NCBI GenBank assembly: GCA_020637615.1
Contig: JACKKC010000036.1
Coordinates: forward strand, 1 to 25,853
DNA: 25,853 bases
Direction of reading: 5' to 3'
Source of the DNA: Rhodovulum sp.
Lineage (GTDB): Bacteria; Pseudomonadota; Alphaproteobacteria; Rhodobacterales; Rhodobacteraceae
In this document: piece after piece, positions 7,490 to 14,877 of the stretch
Layout of the letters: every line of letters starts with the position of its first letter
How positions within the stretch are numbered: the first letter of the stretch is position 1
Notes under the pieces: model-generated
What the model was told of the DNA's origin: nothing
Databases searched by the model: none
The model's input: the letters and a program-made list of their open reading frames with translations, nothing else
Position numbers and translations under genes: made by a program

Positions 7490-7851
7490 TAGGAATTGCC
7501 CTCCGCGATCGGCTCGGCCTCGCGCATGTCGTCCATCTCGATGGTCTTGAGCACGTAATAGGAGCGGTAGGAGAGGGTGAGCGCGAAGACCAGCAGGCCG
7601 AAGCCGATCACGATCGCCGTCAGGATCAGCGCCTGCGGCAGGGCGTTCGACACGTCGGCGATGGTCTTGTCGTGCTCGGGCACCAGCGGCGGCTTGCCGA
7701 AGGTCAGCCGTCCTGAGGCGAAGATGATCAGGTTGGCGGCATTGGAGATCATCGTCAGGCCGAAGAGATAGGGCAGCGTCTTGCCGCTCATCATCAGATA
7801 GGAGCCGGCGGCGACCAGGGAGCCCGCGAGGATGGCCAGAAGCAGTTCCAT
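7489..7851 (-). CDS. mrpC: Na+/H+ antiporter subunit C (MrpC/MnhC/PhaC)
   Basis: MrpC is the NuoK-like subunit: 120 residues in three helices, with the motif GLTMISNAANLIIFASG at about 31-47 and ALPQALILTAIVIGFG at 70-85, both diagnostic. The ATG at 7851 is preceded at 1 nt by the mrpB stop. Longer readings upstream are out of family and lie in mrpB. The polar C-terminal tail ends in a Glu/Asp-rich stretch. Confidence 0.95.
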   Translation of the reverse strand: MELLLAILAGSLVAAGSYLMMSGKTLPYLFGLTMISNAANLIIFASGRLTFGKPPLVPEHDKTIADVSNALPQALILTAIVIGFGLLVFALTLSYRSYYVLKTIEMDDMREAEPIAEGNS

Positions 7852-7852
7852 G

Positions 7853-8305
7853 TCAGTCCTCTTCCACGTCGGCTTCCCGCGACACCACGTCCTCGAGCGC
7901 GAAGAGGATGCCGCAGACCGTGCCCAGCACCACGAAATAGACCCCGAGATCGAAGAGGAAGATCGACCCGAAGGGCAGGCCGTGCTTGTTGCCCTCGGCG
8001 TCAATGGTGATGAAGGGCCAGACCCCCTTGAGGAAATAGCCGTATTGCAGCCCGCCCCAGACGCCGGAGACCAGCGCGCAGCCGAGCCCGAAGGCGGCGA
8101 TGGATTGCGGCCGGAAGCGCAGCGCGCGCTTCGCGGCCTCGAGGCCCTCGGCCTTCTCCACCAGTGCGAAGGCGGTCGCGGCCAGCAGCCCGCCGATGAA
8201 GCCGCCGCCCGGCTCGTTGTGGCCGCGCCAGAAGACGAAGACCGAGAGGATCAGGATCAGCGGCATGAGCATCCGCGTGCAGGTGCTGAGGATGAGCGAC
8301 TTCAC
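7853..8305 (-). CDS. mrpB: Na+/H+ antiporter subunit B (MrpB/MnhB/PhaB)
   Basis: MrpB is a separate 150-residue gene here, not fused to MrpA. The family motif is FVFWRGHNEPGGGFIGGL at about 23-40, with the GHNxPGGGFIGG core that defines the MnhB domain. Four hydrophobic helices follow. The C-terminus (ALEDVVSREADVEED) is strongly acidic. Start is GTG at 8303-8305, in a GTGA overlap with the mrpA stop. A much longer open frame upstream is the shadow of mrpA. Confidence 0.94.
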   Translation of the reverse strand: MKSLILSTCTRMLMPLILILSVFVFWRGHNEPGGGFIGGLLAATAFALVEKAEGLEAAKRALRFRPQSIAAFGLGCALVSGVWGGLQYGYFLKGVWPFITIDAEGNKHGLPFGSIFLFDLGVYFVVLGTVCGILFALEDVVSREADVEED

Positions 8306-10569
8306 CGCAGGGTCCTCCTTCCGGCGCGCAGGGCGGCGATCGAGGCGACCCCGGCGATGACCACGACGGAGATCTCGCCCATGGTGTCGAAGCCGCGGAA
8401 GTCCACCAGGATCACGTTGACGATGTTGTGCCCCAGTGCCGAGGGCACGCTGCTCTGCTCGAAGAAGACCGTCATGAAGAGGTCGAGGTCGGTCCCGAGC
8501 ACCGAGAGCTGCACCACGAAGACGCCGAGGCCCAGCACCGCCGCCACCAGCGCATTGCCGACCTTGAAGGGCATGGCCCCCGTGGGCGGCAGCCGCACCA
8601 TGGCGATGGCGAGGAAGATCACCACGAGGATCTCGACGAAGAGCTGGGTCATCGCCACGTCGATCGCGCCGTAGAGCACGAAGATGATGGCGATGCCGGA
8701 GCCGACGCCGCCGAGCGCGGTGATCGCGGTCAGTCGCGAATGGGTGCGCAGCACCATGACGATCGAGACGACGATGATCACGAAGATCGCCCAGTCCATG
8801 ATCTCGCGGCTGAGCGTGAAGGCGGGCCAGGTGCCGTGGCCGACGAAGAGCGCCAGCCAGATCAGCGCCCCGAGCGTGAGGAAGGTCCAGCGCAGGTAGC
8901 TCGTCATCCGGCCGTTCTGGAGCGCCCCGGTCAGGGCGCCGGCGATCGCCGCCACGCCCACCAGGGCCGCGTCGTACCAGGCCTCGGTGCGCGGCAGCGA
9001 GGGTTCGGCTGCCGCCAGCCTGTCGCGGATGGGGTCGAGCAGCAGATAGAGGCAGCCGCCCAGGGCGAAGGTCACGAGGCTCAGGATCAGCGGCGCGCCG
9101 ATGCCGTGCCAGAGCGCCAGATGCGCCGGCGATTCGGCGCCGGTGACCGCATGCACCATCGGCGCGACCAGTGCGTGATCGACGGTGCCGGGGAAGAGGC
9201 CGCAGAAGAGGCCGAGGGCCGCGAGGATCGCCGGGCCGAGCCATAGGCCCCAGCCGGGATCGGCGGGCATGTCCCGCGGGCTCCGGCGCGGCCGGAAGAA
9301 GAACGGCCGGATCGCCACCATGCCGGCGCAGCCGATCATCAGCGCATTCGCCACGAGCGCCGTCCCGGCGACGAAGAGCGGCAGCACCGGGGCGTGGCCC
9401 GCCGCCTCGTAGATCACCTCCTTGCCGATGAAGCCGAAGAAGGGCGGCGCCCCGGCCATGGAGAGCGCGGCCAGCGCGATCACCGTCGTGGTCAGCGGCA
9501 TGGCCGCGGCGAGCCCGGCCACCTCGGGATACTGGCGCGAGCCCGCGCCCTTCTCGATCATGCCGACCGAAAGGAAGAGCCCGGCCTTGTAGAAGGCATG
9601 CACCAGCAGGAAGGTCATCGCCGCGACCGCCGCCTCGGGCGTGGAGACGCCGAGCAGCATGGTGATGACGCTGAGCCCCATGATGGTGGTGAAGGCGAGC
9701 ATGAGCTTCAGGTCGGTCTGGCGCATCGCCCAGACCGAGGCGAGGATCATGGTGAAGGCGCCCACCGGCACCAGCGTCCAGATCCACAAGTCGGTGCCGC
9801 CCAGCGCCGGCGTCAGCCGCGCCATCAGATAGACGCCGGCCTTCACCATGGTCGCGGAATGCAGATAGGCGCTGACCGGGGTCGGGGCGGCCATCGCCCC
9901 GGGAAGCCAGAACTGGAACGGCCATTGCGCGGATTTGGTGAAGCAGCCGAGCATCACCAGCACGAAGATCAGCGGATAGAGCCCGCTCGCCCGGAACATC
10001 TCGCCCATGGCGTTCATTTCCGAGAGTCGGTAGGTGCCGGCCATCCCGCCCATGATCAGGAGCCCGGCGAGCAGGGCGAGCCCCCCCATGCCGGTGACGA
10101 GAAGCGCCTGCAGCGCCGCGGCGCGGGATTTCTCGCGCTCGTGGTCGAAGCCGACCAGGAGCCAGGAGGTCACGGTCGTGCCCTCCCAGAAGACGAAGAG
10201 CGTCACCGCGTCGTCGGCGACGGTGAGCCCGAGCATGGAGATGGCGAAGGCGATGAGCGTGAGCAGCAGCGAGCCGAGCCGCCGGTCGGAGCGGAAATAG
10301 GTCGCGGCATAGAGGAAGACCAGCGCGCCGATGCCGCAGATCAGCAGCGCGAAGGCCAGCGACAGCCCGTCGAGGCGGAAGGCGAAGTCGATGCCGAGCA
10401 TCGGCACCCAGGGCAGGACGTATTCCGGGATCTCGCCGTGGGACACCGGCCCGACGAAGCCGGCGAACCAGAGGGTCGCGGCGGCGGCGGCAGCGGCGGG
10501 AATCAGGCGCCAGGGCCCGGCTCCGGCCTGCGTCGTGGTGACGGATATTCCTTCGGCCAAGGCGCCCAC
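8302..10569 (-). CDS. mrpA: Na+/H+ antiporter subunit A (MrpA/MnhA/PhaA)
   Basis: MrpA is the large NuoL-like subunit at the head of the mrp operon. From GTG 10569 it has 755 residues. The antiporter domain carries the glutamate helix TLFVFWEGTTVTSWLLVGF, HSATMVKAGVYLMARL, and the lysine helix LVHAFYKAGLFLSVGMIEKG. A C-terminal part of about 200 residues has further helices typical of the MrpA C-terminal (DUF4040/MbhD-like and MbhE-like) region, with VAMTQLFVEILVVIFLAIAMVRLP. The start is uncertain. GTG 10569 has GGAAG about 5 nt upstream and TTG 10560 is the alternative. The longer open frame reaching 11439 runs into the divergent NUDIX gene and is rejected. The complex exchanges internal Na+ (or K+) for external H+, giving salt and alkali tolerance. 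Confidence 0.94.
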   Translation of the reverse strand: MGALAEGISVTTTQAGAGPWRLIPAAAAAAATLWFAGFVGPVSHGEIPEYVLPWVPMLGIDFAFRLDGLSLAFALLICGIGALVFLYAATYFRSDRRLGSLLLTLIAFAISMLGLTVADDAVTLFVFWEGTTVTSWLLVGFDHEREKSRAAALQALLVTGMGGLALLAGLLIMGGMAGTYRLSEMNAMGEMFRASGLYPLIFVLVMLGCFTKSAQWPFQFWLPGAMAAPTPVSAYLHSATMVKAGVYLMARLTPALGGTDLWIWTLVPVGAFTMILASVWAMRQTDLKLMLAFTTIMGLSVITMLLGVSTPEAAVAAMTFLLVHAFYKAGLFLSVGMIEKGAGSRQYPEVAGLAAAMPLTTTVIALAALSMAGAPPFFGFIGKEVIYEAAGHAPVLPLFVAGTALVANALMIGCAGMVAIRPFFFRPRRSPRDMPADPGWGLWLGPAILAALGLFCGLFPGTVDHALVAPMVHAVTGAESPAHLALWHGIGAPLILSLVTFALGGCLYLLLDPIRDRLAAAEPSLPRTEAWYDAALVGVAAIAGALTGALQNGRMTSYLRWTFLTLGALIWLALFVGHGTWPAFTLSREIMDWAIFVIIVVSIVMVLRTHSRLTAITALGGVGSGIAIIFVLYGAIDVAMTQLFVEILVVIFLAIAMVRLPPTGAMPFKVGNALVAAVLGLGVFVVQLSVLGTDLDLFMTVFFEQSSVPSALGHNIVNVILVDFRGFDTMGEISVVVIAGVASIAALRAGRRTLR

Positions 10570-10893
10570 CCCGCTTCCGCTGCAAGTCGCCGCGCTGTCC
10601 CGCCGCGCGCGCGCCCTGGCTCTCGCTCTCGCCCGCGATGTCCCCCGGCATGCGGGCTGGCGAAGTCCTTCCTGCTTTTTGTGTCGGACTTGCCGGTGTG
10701 AATCAACCCGGGCGATCGGGAATCGCAGGGCGATCGCATTTGGAGCCGTTTCTTTCGTCCTCGACCGTCCCGCCACGAAATGAGAGCGGCGCCCGGCCCG
10801 GGCGGATCGGGTGGCCTTGGCGGATGCCGTTCCCCAGGGGGGTGTCCGGCCCGCCGCCCTTGCGCGGCTCCGGCGCGCGATCCATCTAGGGAT
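10570..10893. other. Divergent intergenic region between mrpA and the NUDIX gene
   Basis: These 324 nt separate two divergent operons and hold no credible gene. They contain one copy of the 72-bp diverged repeat (10729-10800). A weak minus-strand promoter-like pair is visible: TTGATT (complement of 10701-10706) and CACAAA (complement of 10678-10683), 17 nt apart. It is too poor to call with confidence. The stretch 10590-10640 is low-complexity GC repeats (alternating CGCG and CTCTCG). Confidence 0.4.
10729..10800 (-). repeat. Diverged repeat, copy A (upstream of mrpA)
   Basis: Read on the minus strand from 10800 to 10729, this aligns without gaps to 17795-17866 on the plus strand: about 52 of 72 positions agree by hand count. 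The identical core is GGGACGGTCGAGGA, and two further conserved blocks are GGCTCCA and TCGCC. Most differences are transitions. The two copies are inverted relative to each other, and each sits upstream of and points towards a membrane-transport gene. Confidence 0.65.
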
Positions 10894-11502
10894 ATGGACC
10901 GGCATTGCTTCAATCTTTCGCGGCTTCAGCGCGCGCTGCGGGCGCCGGCCGGGGGCTCGTCGGATTTCGATCTGAACCCCGGGGTCCGGCCGCCGGCCGG
11001 GCGTGTCTCGCGGCCGGCCTCCGTGCTCGTGCCGCTGGTGGAGCGCGGCGCGGGGCTGAACCTGCTGCTGACGCGCCGGGCGGCGCTCCTGCGGCATCAT
11101 CCGGGCCAGATCGCCTTTCCCGGCGGCAAGCAGGACCCGGGCGACGGCAGCGCGCTCGGCGCCGCGCTGCGCGAGGCCCGCGAGGAGATCGGGCTCGGCC
11201 CCGAGCAGGTCGAGATCCTCGGCCATTTCGACCGGCACGAGACCGTGACGCATTTCACGATCACGCCCTTCGTGGGGTTGCTCGACGCGGGATTCGTGCC
11301 CGTGGCGGATCGCCGCGAGGTGGACGAGATCTTCGAGGTGCCGCTGGCCTTCGTGCTCGACCCCGGGAATTTCCAGATCCATGGCCGGCGCTGGCAGGGG
11401 GCCTGGCGGCGCTATTACGCGCTGCCCTACGGGCCGCATTACATCTGGGGCGCCACCGCGCGCATGCTCCGCACGCTCTCGGACCGGATGCGCGATCCGT
11501 GA
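10894..11502 (+). CDS. NudL-type NUDIX hydrolase, probable CoA pyrophosphatase
   Basis: The family hydrolyses coenzyme A and its derivatives to 3',5'-ADP and 4'-phosphopantetheine. The product has 202 residues from ATG 10894. The CoA-pyrophosphatase motif is LLTRRAALLRHHPGQIAF, directly before the Nudix box (GGKQDPGDGSALGAAL then REAREEIGL). As I recall for E. coli NudL, the first acidic residue of the box is Asp rather than Glu and the spacer is one residue longer. The metal-binding REAREE is intact. An in-frame ATG at 10780 would add 38 low-complexity residues and is unlikely. The stop overlaps the cca start by GTGA, so the two genes are probably co-translated. Confidence 0.88.
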   Translation: MDRHCFNLSRLQRALRAPAGGSSDFDLNPGVRPPAGRVSRPASVLVPLVERGAGLNLLLTRRAALLRHHPGQIAFPGGKQDPGDGSALGAALREAREEIGLGPEQVEILGHFDRHETVTHFTITPFVGLLDAGFVPVADRREVDEIFEVPLAFVLDPGNFQIHGRRWQGAWRRYYALPYGPHYIWGATARMLRTLSDRMRDP

Positions 11503-12404
11503 CGCGGCTGGGCGACCCCTGGCTCGTCGCGCCGCGCACCCAGGCGGTCTGCGCGCTGCTGACCGAGGCCGGGCACGCGGCCTATCTGGTCGGCGGCTGC
11601 GTGCGCAACGCGCTGCTCGGCGCGCCGGTGGCCGACATCGATCTCGCGACCGATGCGCTGCCGCAGGCGGTGCTGGCGCTGGCCGAGGCGGCGGGCGTCA
11701 AGGCGGTGCCCACCGGCATCGAGCACGGCACGGTGACGCTCGTGCTCGAGGGCCAGCCCTTCGAGGTCACGACCTTCCGCCGCGACGTGGAGACCTTCGG
11801 GCGGCATGCGGTGGTGGCCTTCTCCAGGGACATCGCCGAGGACGCCGCGCGGCGCGACTTCACCATGAACGCGCTCTATGCGAAGCCCGACGGCGCTCTG
11901 GTCGATCCGCTCGGCGGGCTGCCCGACCTGCGCGCCGGGCGGGTGCGGTTCGTCGGCGCGGCAGAGGCGCGCATCGCCGAGGATTACCTGCGCATTCTGC
12001 GCTTCTTCCGCTTCCATGCCTGGTATGGCCATCCCGAGGACGGGCTCGACCCCGAGGGCCTCGCCGCCTGCGCGGCGGCGCGGGATGGACTGGCGCAGCT
12101 CTCGCGCGAGCGGGTGGGGGCGGAGATGGCCCGGCTGCTCGCCGCCCCGGATCCCGCGCCGGCGCTGACCGCCATGGCGGCGACGGGCATTCTAGGGGTC
12201 GTCCTGCCCGGGGCCGACCCGGCCGCGTCGCCGCTCGTCGCGGCCGAGGCGGGCGCTCGGTGCCGCGCCGCGCTGGCAGCGCCGCCTGGCGGCGCTCGGC
12301 GAGAGAGCGAGATTGGGCCGACGCCTGCCTGCGACGCAGGCGACGCCAGGGCGCTGGCGGCGGCCTCGCGGCGCTCGACGGGCGGGCGCCGCACCGGCGC
12401 AAAT
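11499..12404 (+). pseudogene. cca: CCA tRNA nucleotidyltransferase, frameshifted and 3'-truncated by an IS
   Basis: The N-terminal two thirds is a clear class II CCA-adding enzyme, which builds or repairs the 3' CCA of tRNAs. It has YLVGGCVRNALLGAPVADIDLATD (29-52) with the catalytic Asp47-x-Asp49, RRDFTMNALY (118-127), and the nucleotide-recognition EDYLRILRFFRFHAWYG (161-177). It starts at GTG 11499, coupled to the NUDIX gene. After about residue 250 the frame is lost. A family-like stretch ALGAAPRWQRRLAALG appears in the +1 frame from about 12253, DARALAA is back in the original frame near 12345, and LAALDGRAP is in the third frame near 12368. The IS begins at 12405 and no cca 3' end is visible on its far side. 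The original frame stays open into the IS and stops at 12515 (338 codons). Whether the head-neck fragment keeps activity is unknown. Confidence 0.85.
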
Positions 12405-12418
12405 CCACACTACACGAC
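12405..12418 (+). repeat. Left terminal inverted repeat of the IS
   Basis: The sequence CCACACTACACGAC is the exact reverse complement of 13605-13618. Similarity continues imperfectly for roughly another 20 nt inwards. Confidence 0.88.
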
Positions 12419-12481
12419 ACAGGGCTGGTTGAGGGCGGCGGGATGGATTCTACAGGACGACTCCGTTGCAAGGATCGTCCC

Positions 12482-13613
12482 ATGTCGCACCGAGCCGTCG
12501 CCGCCCTCTGCCTGACGCTACGGGGCCATGTCGGCCTCGGCAAGAGCCGCCTGGAGACGCTCTGCATGCTCGTGGTGGGCATGGTGGCGGCGCGCACCGT
12601 CAACCTCGGCCATGTCGCCAGCCAAGCGGGGCGCGGGGTGCAGATCGCCTCGACGTATCGCCGGCTGCAGCGGTTCTTCCAACACGCCGATCCGGGCGAG
12701 GACTGGGCTGCGCCGCTCATCGCACGACTGATTGGGACGGAGGGGCCGTGGATGCTGGCGCTCGACCGGACCACCTGGAAGATCGGGATGCGCGACGTCA
12801 ATTACCTCGTGCTCGCGGTGGTGACCCGGCGCTTCCGGGTCCCGCTTATCTGGACGATGATCGAGGGCCCCGGCAACAGCGCCACCGGCGCCCGGGTCGC
12901 GCTGATCACGCGCCACCTCGCGCGGTTTCCGGCCGCGTCGATCCGTCTGCTGCTGGCGGCGCGGGAGTTCATCGGGACCGGATGGCTGAAATTCCTCAAC
13001 GATAACAACATCCACTTCGCCATCCGGCTGCGCGAGGACCGTTTCGCCGGAGGCGAACCTCCGGTTCGGCCGGGTCACCACCGGGGACGGGAGCGAACTC
13101 ACCCTCCATGCCCGGCCGCGCCGTGCCGGACGCACCCGGTTCTTCCAGGCGCGGCTCGGCGCCGGCGAGGACGCAGAAGCCCACGACGCGCCGCTCCTCA
13201 ACCTCGCCGCCAAGCGCCTCGACGGCGAGTGGCTGATCGTGGTCTCCAACACGCCGCCACGCCCGGCCATCGCCGCCTACCGCAAACGCTGGGCCATCGA
13301 ATGCATGTTCGGCGACGCCAAGACCCGCGGCCTGAACCTCGAGGACACCCGCCTCACGAACCCGCGCAAGCTCGCCCTCCTCATGGCGCTCGTCGCGCTC
13401 GCCATCGTCTGGGCCGGCCGCGCCGCCGCCGACAAGCTGGGCAACGCGACCCCGAAACGCGGAGCCCACGGCTTCCTCGCCCAGTCGTGGTTCCGCACCG
13501 GCTTCGACCTCATCCGTAACCGCCTCGCCGCCGGCGACGTCGACGCCGTACTGCCTTGGCGAAAGCTCGGGAAACCACTCGCGCAGCCCGCCAGAACCGG
13601 GAGAGTCGTGTAG
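12482..13613 (+). pseudogene. IS4-family DDE transposase, frameshifted and missing a catalytic Asp
   Basis: ATG 12482 follows AAGGA by 7 nt. The first frame gives a typical N-terminus with Asp95 in MLALDRTTWK (first catalytic residue). The second frame, from about 13041 to TAG 13611-13613, carries YRKRWAIECMFGDAK, an exact Y(2)R(3)E(6)K signature with the catalytic Glu. Joining them needs a +1 shift between about 12990 and 13100, most likely near 13041-13070; the product would be about 376 residues. The second catalytic Asp, normally in a (A)DREF motif, is replaced: the sequence reads LLLAAREFIG with Ala160 (GCG, 12959-12961). The stop codon lies inside the right terminal repeat. Frame change and substitution together indicate a dead enzyme; the family consensus at that Asp is from memory. 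Confidence 0.87.
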
Positions 13614-13618
13614 TGTGG
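13605..13618 (-). repeat. Right terminal inverted repeat of the IS
   Basis: GTCGTGTAGTGTGG is the exact reverse complement of 12405-12418. It contains the TAG stop of the transposase. Confidence 0.88.
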
Positions 13619-13650
13619 GGCCGGCCGGGATCCGCACGGAAATCATCGTG

Positions 13651-13721
13651 AAAACAATGGAATACGCCCTGCCCCGATGCGGGACGCTGCCCAAGGCCGG
13701 CGCGTCTGGAAGGCAGGGCGT
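13651..13721 (-). terminator. Probable terminator of the SCO operon
   Basis: On the minus strand, 15 nt after the SCO stop, a perfect 10-bp stem (13712-13721 with 13664-13673, ACGCCCTGCC in one arm) encloses a 38-nt loop. It is followed by ATTCCATTGTTTT. The long loop and interrupted T-run make it weaker than a classical terminator. It lies in the 117-nt gap between the IS and SCO gene, which holds nothing else recognisable. Confidence 0.5.
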
Positions 13722-13735
13722 CGCCGGAGCGGCCT

Positions 13736-14314
13736 TCAGCCGCCGGCGGCCGATGCTTTCAGATAGCCCTCCACGATCTCCGCCATCCGGTCGATGCCGA
13801 GCACCGGCGGCATGAGCGTCAGCACCGTGCCGGAGGCGTCGAGCAGATAGACGAAGGAGCCATGGGCGAAGACCGGGCGGCCCGCGGGATCCGTGAAGAG
13901 CGTCTCGATCTCGACCTGATAGGCCGCCCGCGCCGCCGCGAGCGCCGCCGCATCGCCGGTCAGGCCGACGAAGTCGCGATGGAAGGCCGGCAGTGCCCGG
14001 GCGAGGGTCTCGGACGTGTCGTGCTCGGGGTCGATGGTGATCAGGACCGGCGTCACCGCGAGCCCGTCGGCCGCCAGCGCCTCGGTCAGTTCGCCCATCG
14101 CCGGCAGGACATGGGAGCAGATGCCCTCGCAATTGGCATAGCCGAAGAAGAGGAGTTGCGGGTGGCCGCCTGGATCGGCCTCGCTGCGCGCGTGGCCGTA
14201 CTGGTCCATCAGATCGAAAGGACCGCCGATGGCGCCCCCGAAGGGTCCCTCTGCCACTACCGGCGGTCCCGCCGCCACGAACGCCGCGATGAGGAGGGTG
14301 CGGATCAGAACCAT
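13736..14314 (-). CDS. SCO1/SenC/PrrC-family exported thiol-copper protein
   Basis: SCO proteins are thioredoxin-fold, membrane-anchored or periplasmic copper chaperones or thiol reductants, best known for CuA assembly in cytochrome c oxidase. The protein has 192 residues. An N-terminal hydrophobic segment of about 20 residues (signal or anchor) is followed by the metal-binding CxxxC motif NCEGIC (Cys62, Cys66) in FFGYANCEGICSHVLP and the distal His151 in VFAHGSFVYLLD. ITIDPEHDT at 93-100 is the usual SCO strand-loop. ATG 14314 is chosen because it opens the signal peptide; the upstream extension lies inside the preceding gene. It overlaps that gene by 10 nt and is last in a three-gene operon. 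No cytochrome oxidase genes are nearby, so the client is unknown. Confidence 0.9.
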   Translation of the reverse strand: MVLIRTLLIAAFVAAGPPVVAEGPFGGAIGGPFDLMDQYGHARSEADPGGHPQLLFFGYANCEGICSHVLPAMGELTEALAADGLAVTPVLITIDPEHDTSETLARALPAFHRDFVGLTGDAAALAAARAAYQVEIETLFTDPAGRPVFAHGSFVYLLDASGTVLTLMPPVLGIDRMAEIVEGYLKASAAGG

Positions 14315-14877
14315 TCGGCGATGAAGGCCGCGTCGACCTCCGGCCCCAGGCCGAGGTAGCCCTCCGCCTCGATCCGCGCCCGCACGTCTGGGTCGGCGCG
14401 GAACCATTCGCCGCCCTCGGCGGCGGCCTCAGGGTTGGCCGTGGCCCAGGCTTCGGTGAAGCGGTTCGCCGGCCGCGCCTCCGGCTCGCCCGGCCGCCGG
14501 ATCGTCTGGATCTGGAAGAACTTCGCCGGCGTCGCCTCCGGCTCGCCCACCAGGAGGCCGTCGACCTCCACCGTCTCGCCGCAATAGGGCAGGAGATCGG
14601 CGACGGCGCCGGAGAAGACCGGCTGGCCGTTCTTCATCGGCATGACCAGCACGCCGTCGGCGCTGCGCAGGAGCCCCAGCTGCCGCGCGCCGCCGCCGCA
14701 ATCCTCGGGACAGTCGCCGCCGAGCTCACAAAGCACGTCGACGACCTGCGCCTCGAAGCGCGCCATCTCCTCGCCGAGCAGGCCCCAGGACTTGGCGGCG
14801 CTGCCGGCGCTGAAATCCTGCGCCTGCGCCGCCGCCGGCAGCGCCAGCGCGAGGGCGAGAAGGCCCGCGCGGCTCAT
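14305..14877 (-). CDS. Exported four-cysteine protein of unknown function
   Basis: I do not recognise this 190-residue protein with confidence. It has a clean signal peptide (MSRAGLLALALALPAAAQAQ, cleavage near 20/21), so the mature part is periplasmic. Cys50, Cys56 and Cys60 form a cluster (LCELGGDCPEDCGGG), and Cys99 lies in DLLPYCGETVEVDGLL. The order VVD-x2-C, C-x3-C, then GLL-x3-DG-x-L-x-M resembles the start of its upstream neighbour, so the two may share a fold. The second half (about 115-190) is charged, with several Trp, and ends AAFIAEWF. It overlaps the neighbours by 4 nt (ATGA) and 10 nt, so it is translated with a SCO protein. A role in copper or disulfide handling is inferred from context only. 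Confidence 0.72.
   Translation of the reverse strand: MSRAGLLALALALPAAAQAQDFSAGSAAKSWGLLGEEMARFEAQVVDVLCELGGDCPEDCGGGARQLGLLRSADGVLVMPMKNGQPVFSGAVADLLPYCGETVEVDGLLVGEPEATPAKFFQIQTIRRPGEPEARPANRFTEAWATANPEAAAEGGEWFRADPDVRARIEAEGYLGLGPEVDAAFIAEWF

Larger units (their letters stand above)
12405..13618 (+). mobile_element. IS4-family insertion sequence, about 1.21 kb, defective
   Basis: The element is bounded by perfect 14-bp terminal inverted repeats (CCACACTACACGAC at 12405-12418 and its complement at 13605-13618) and carries one transposase gene reading rightwards. IS4 family is assigned from the Y(2)R(3)E(6)K signature in the transposase. The length of 1214 bp and single-gene layout fit. No target-site duplication is visible: the bases left of 12405 (ACCGGCGCAAAT) differ from those right of 13618 (GGCCGGCCGGGA). 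It interrupts cca. Confidence 0.88.

Noticed and set aside
6194..7492. Charged 432-codon open frame opposite mrpD
   Set aside because: Arg/Asp/Gln-rich shadow of a membrane-protein gene on the other strand; no motif, no Shine-Dalgarno.
9394..10701. 435-codon open frame opposite mrpA
   Set aside because: Same composition bias and full overlap with the clear mrpA coding sequence.
12990..13070. Programmed -1 frameshift in the transposase, as in some other IS families
   Set aside because: The required change is +1 (or -2), not -1, and no A6/A7-type slippery run is present. Kept only as an open question about the hairpin.
13619..13815. 66-codon frame right of the IS as a possible cca 3' end
   Set aside because: Its text (GIRTEIIVKTMEYALPRCGTL) shows no resemblance to CCA enzyme C-termini and it overlaps the SCO gene.
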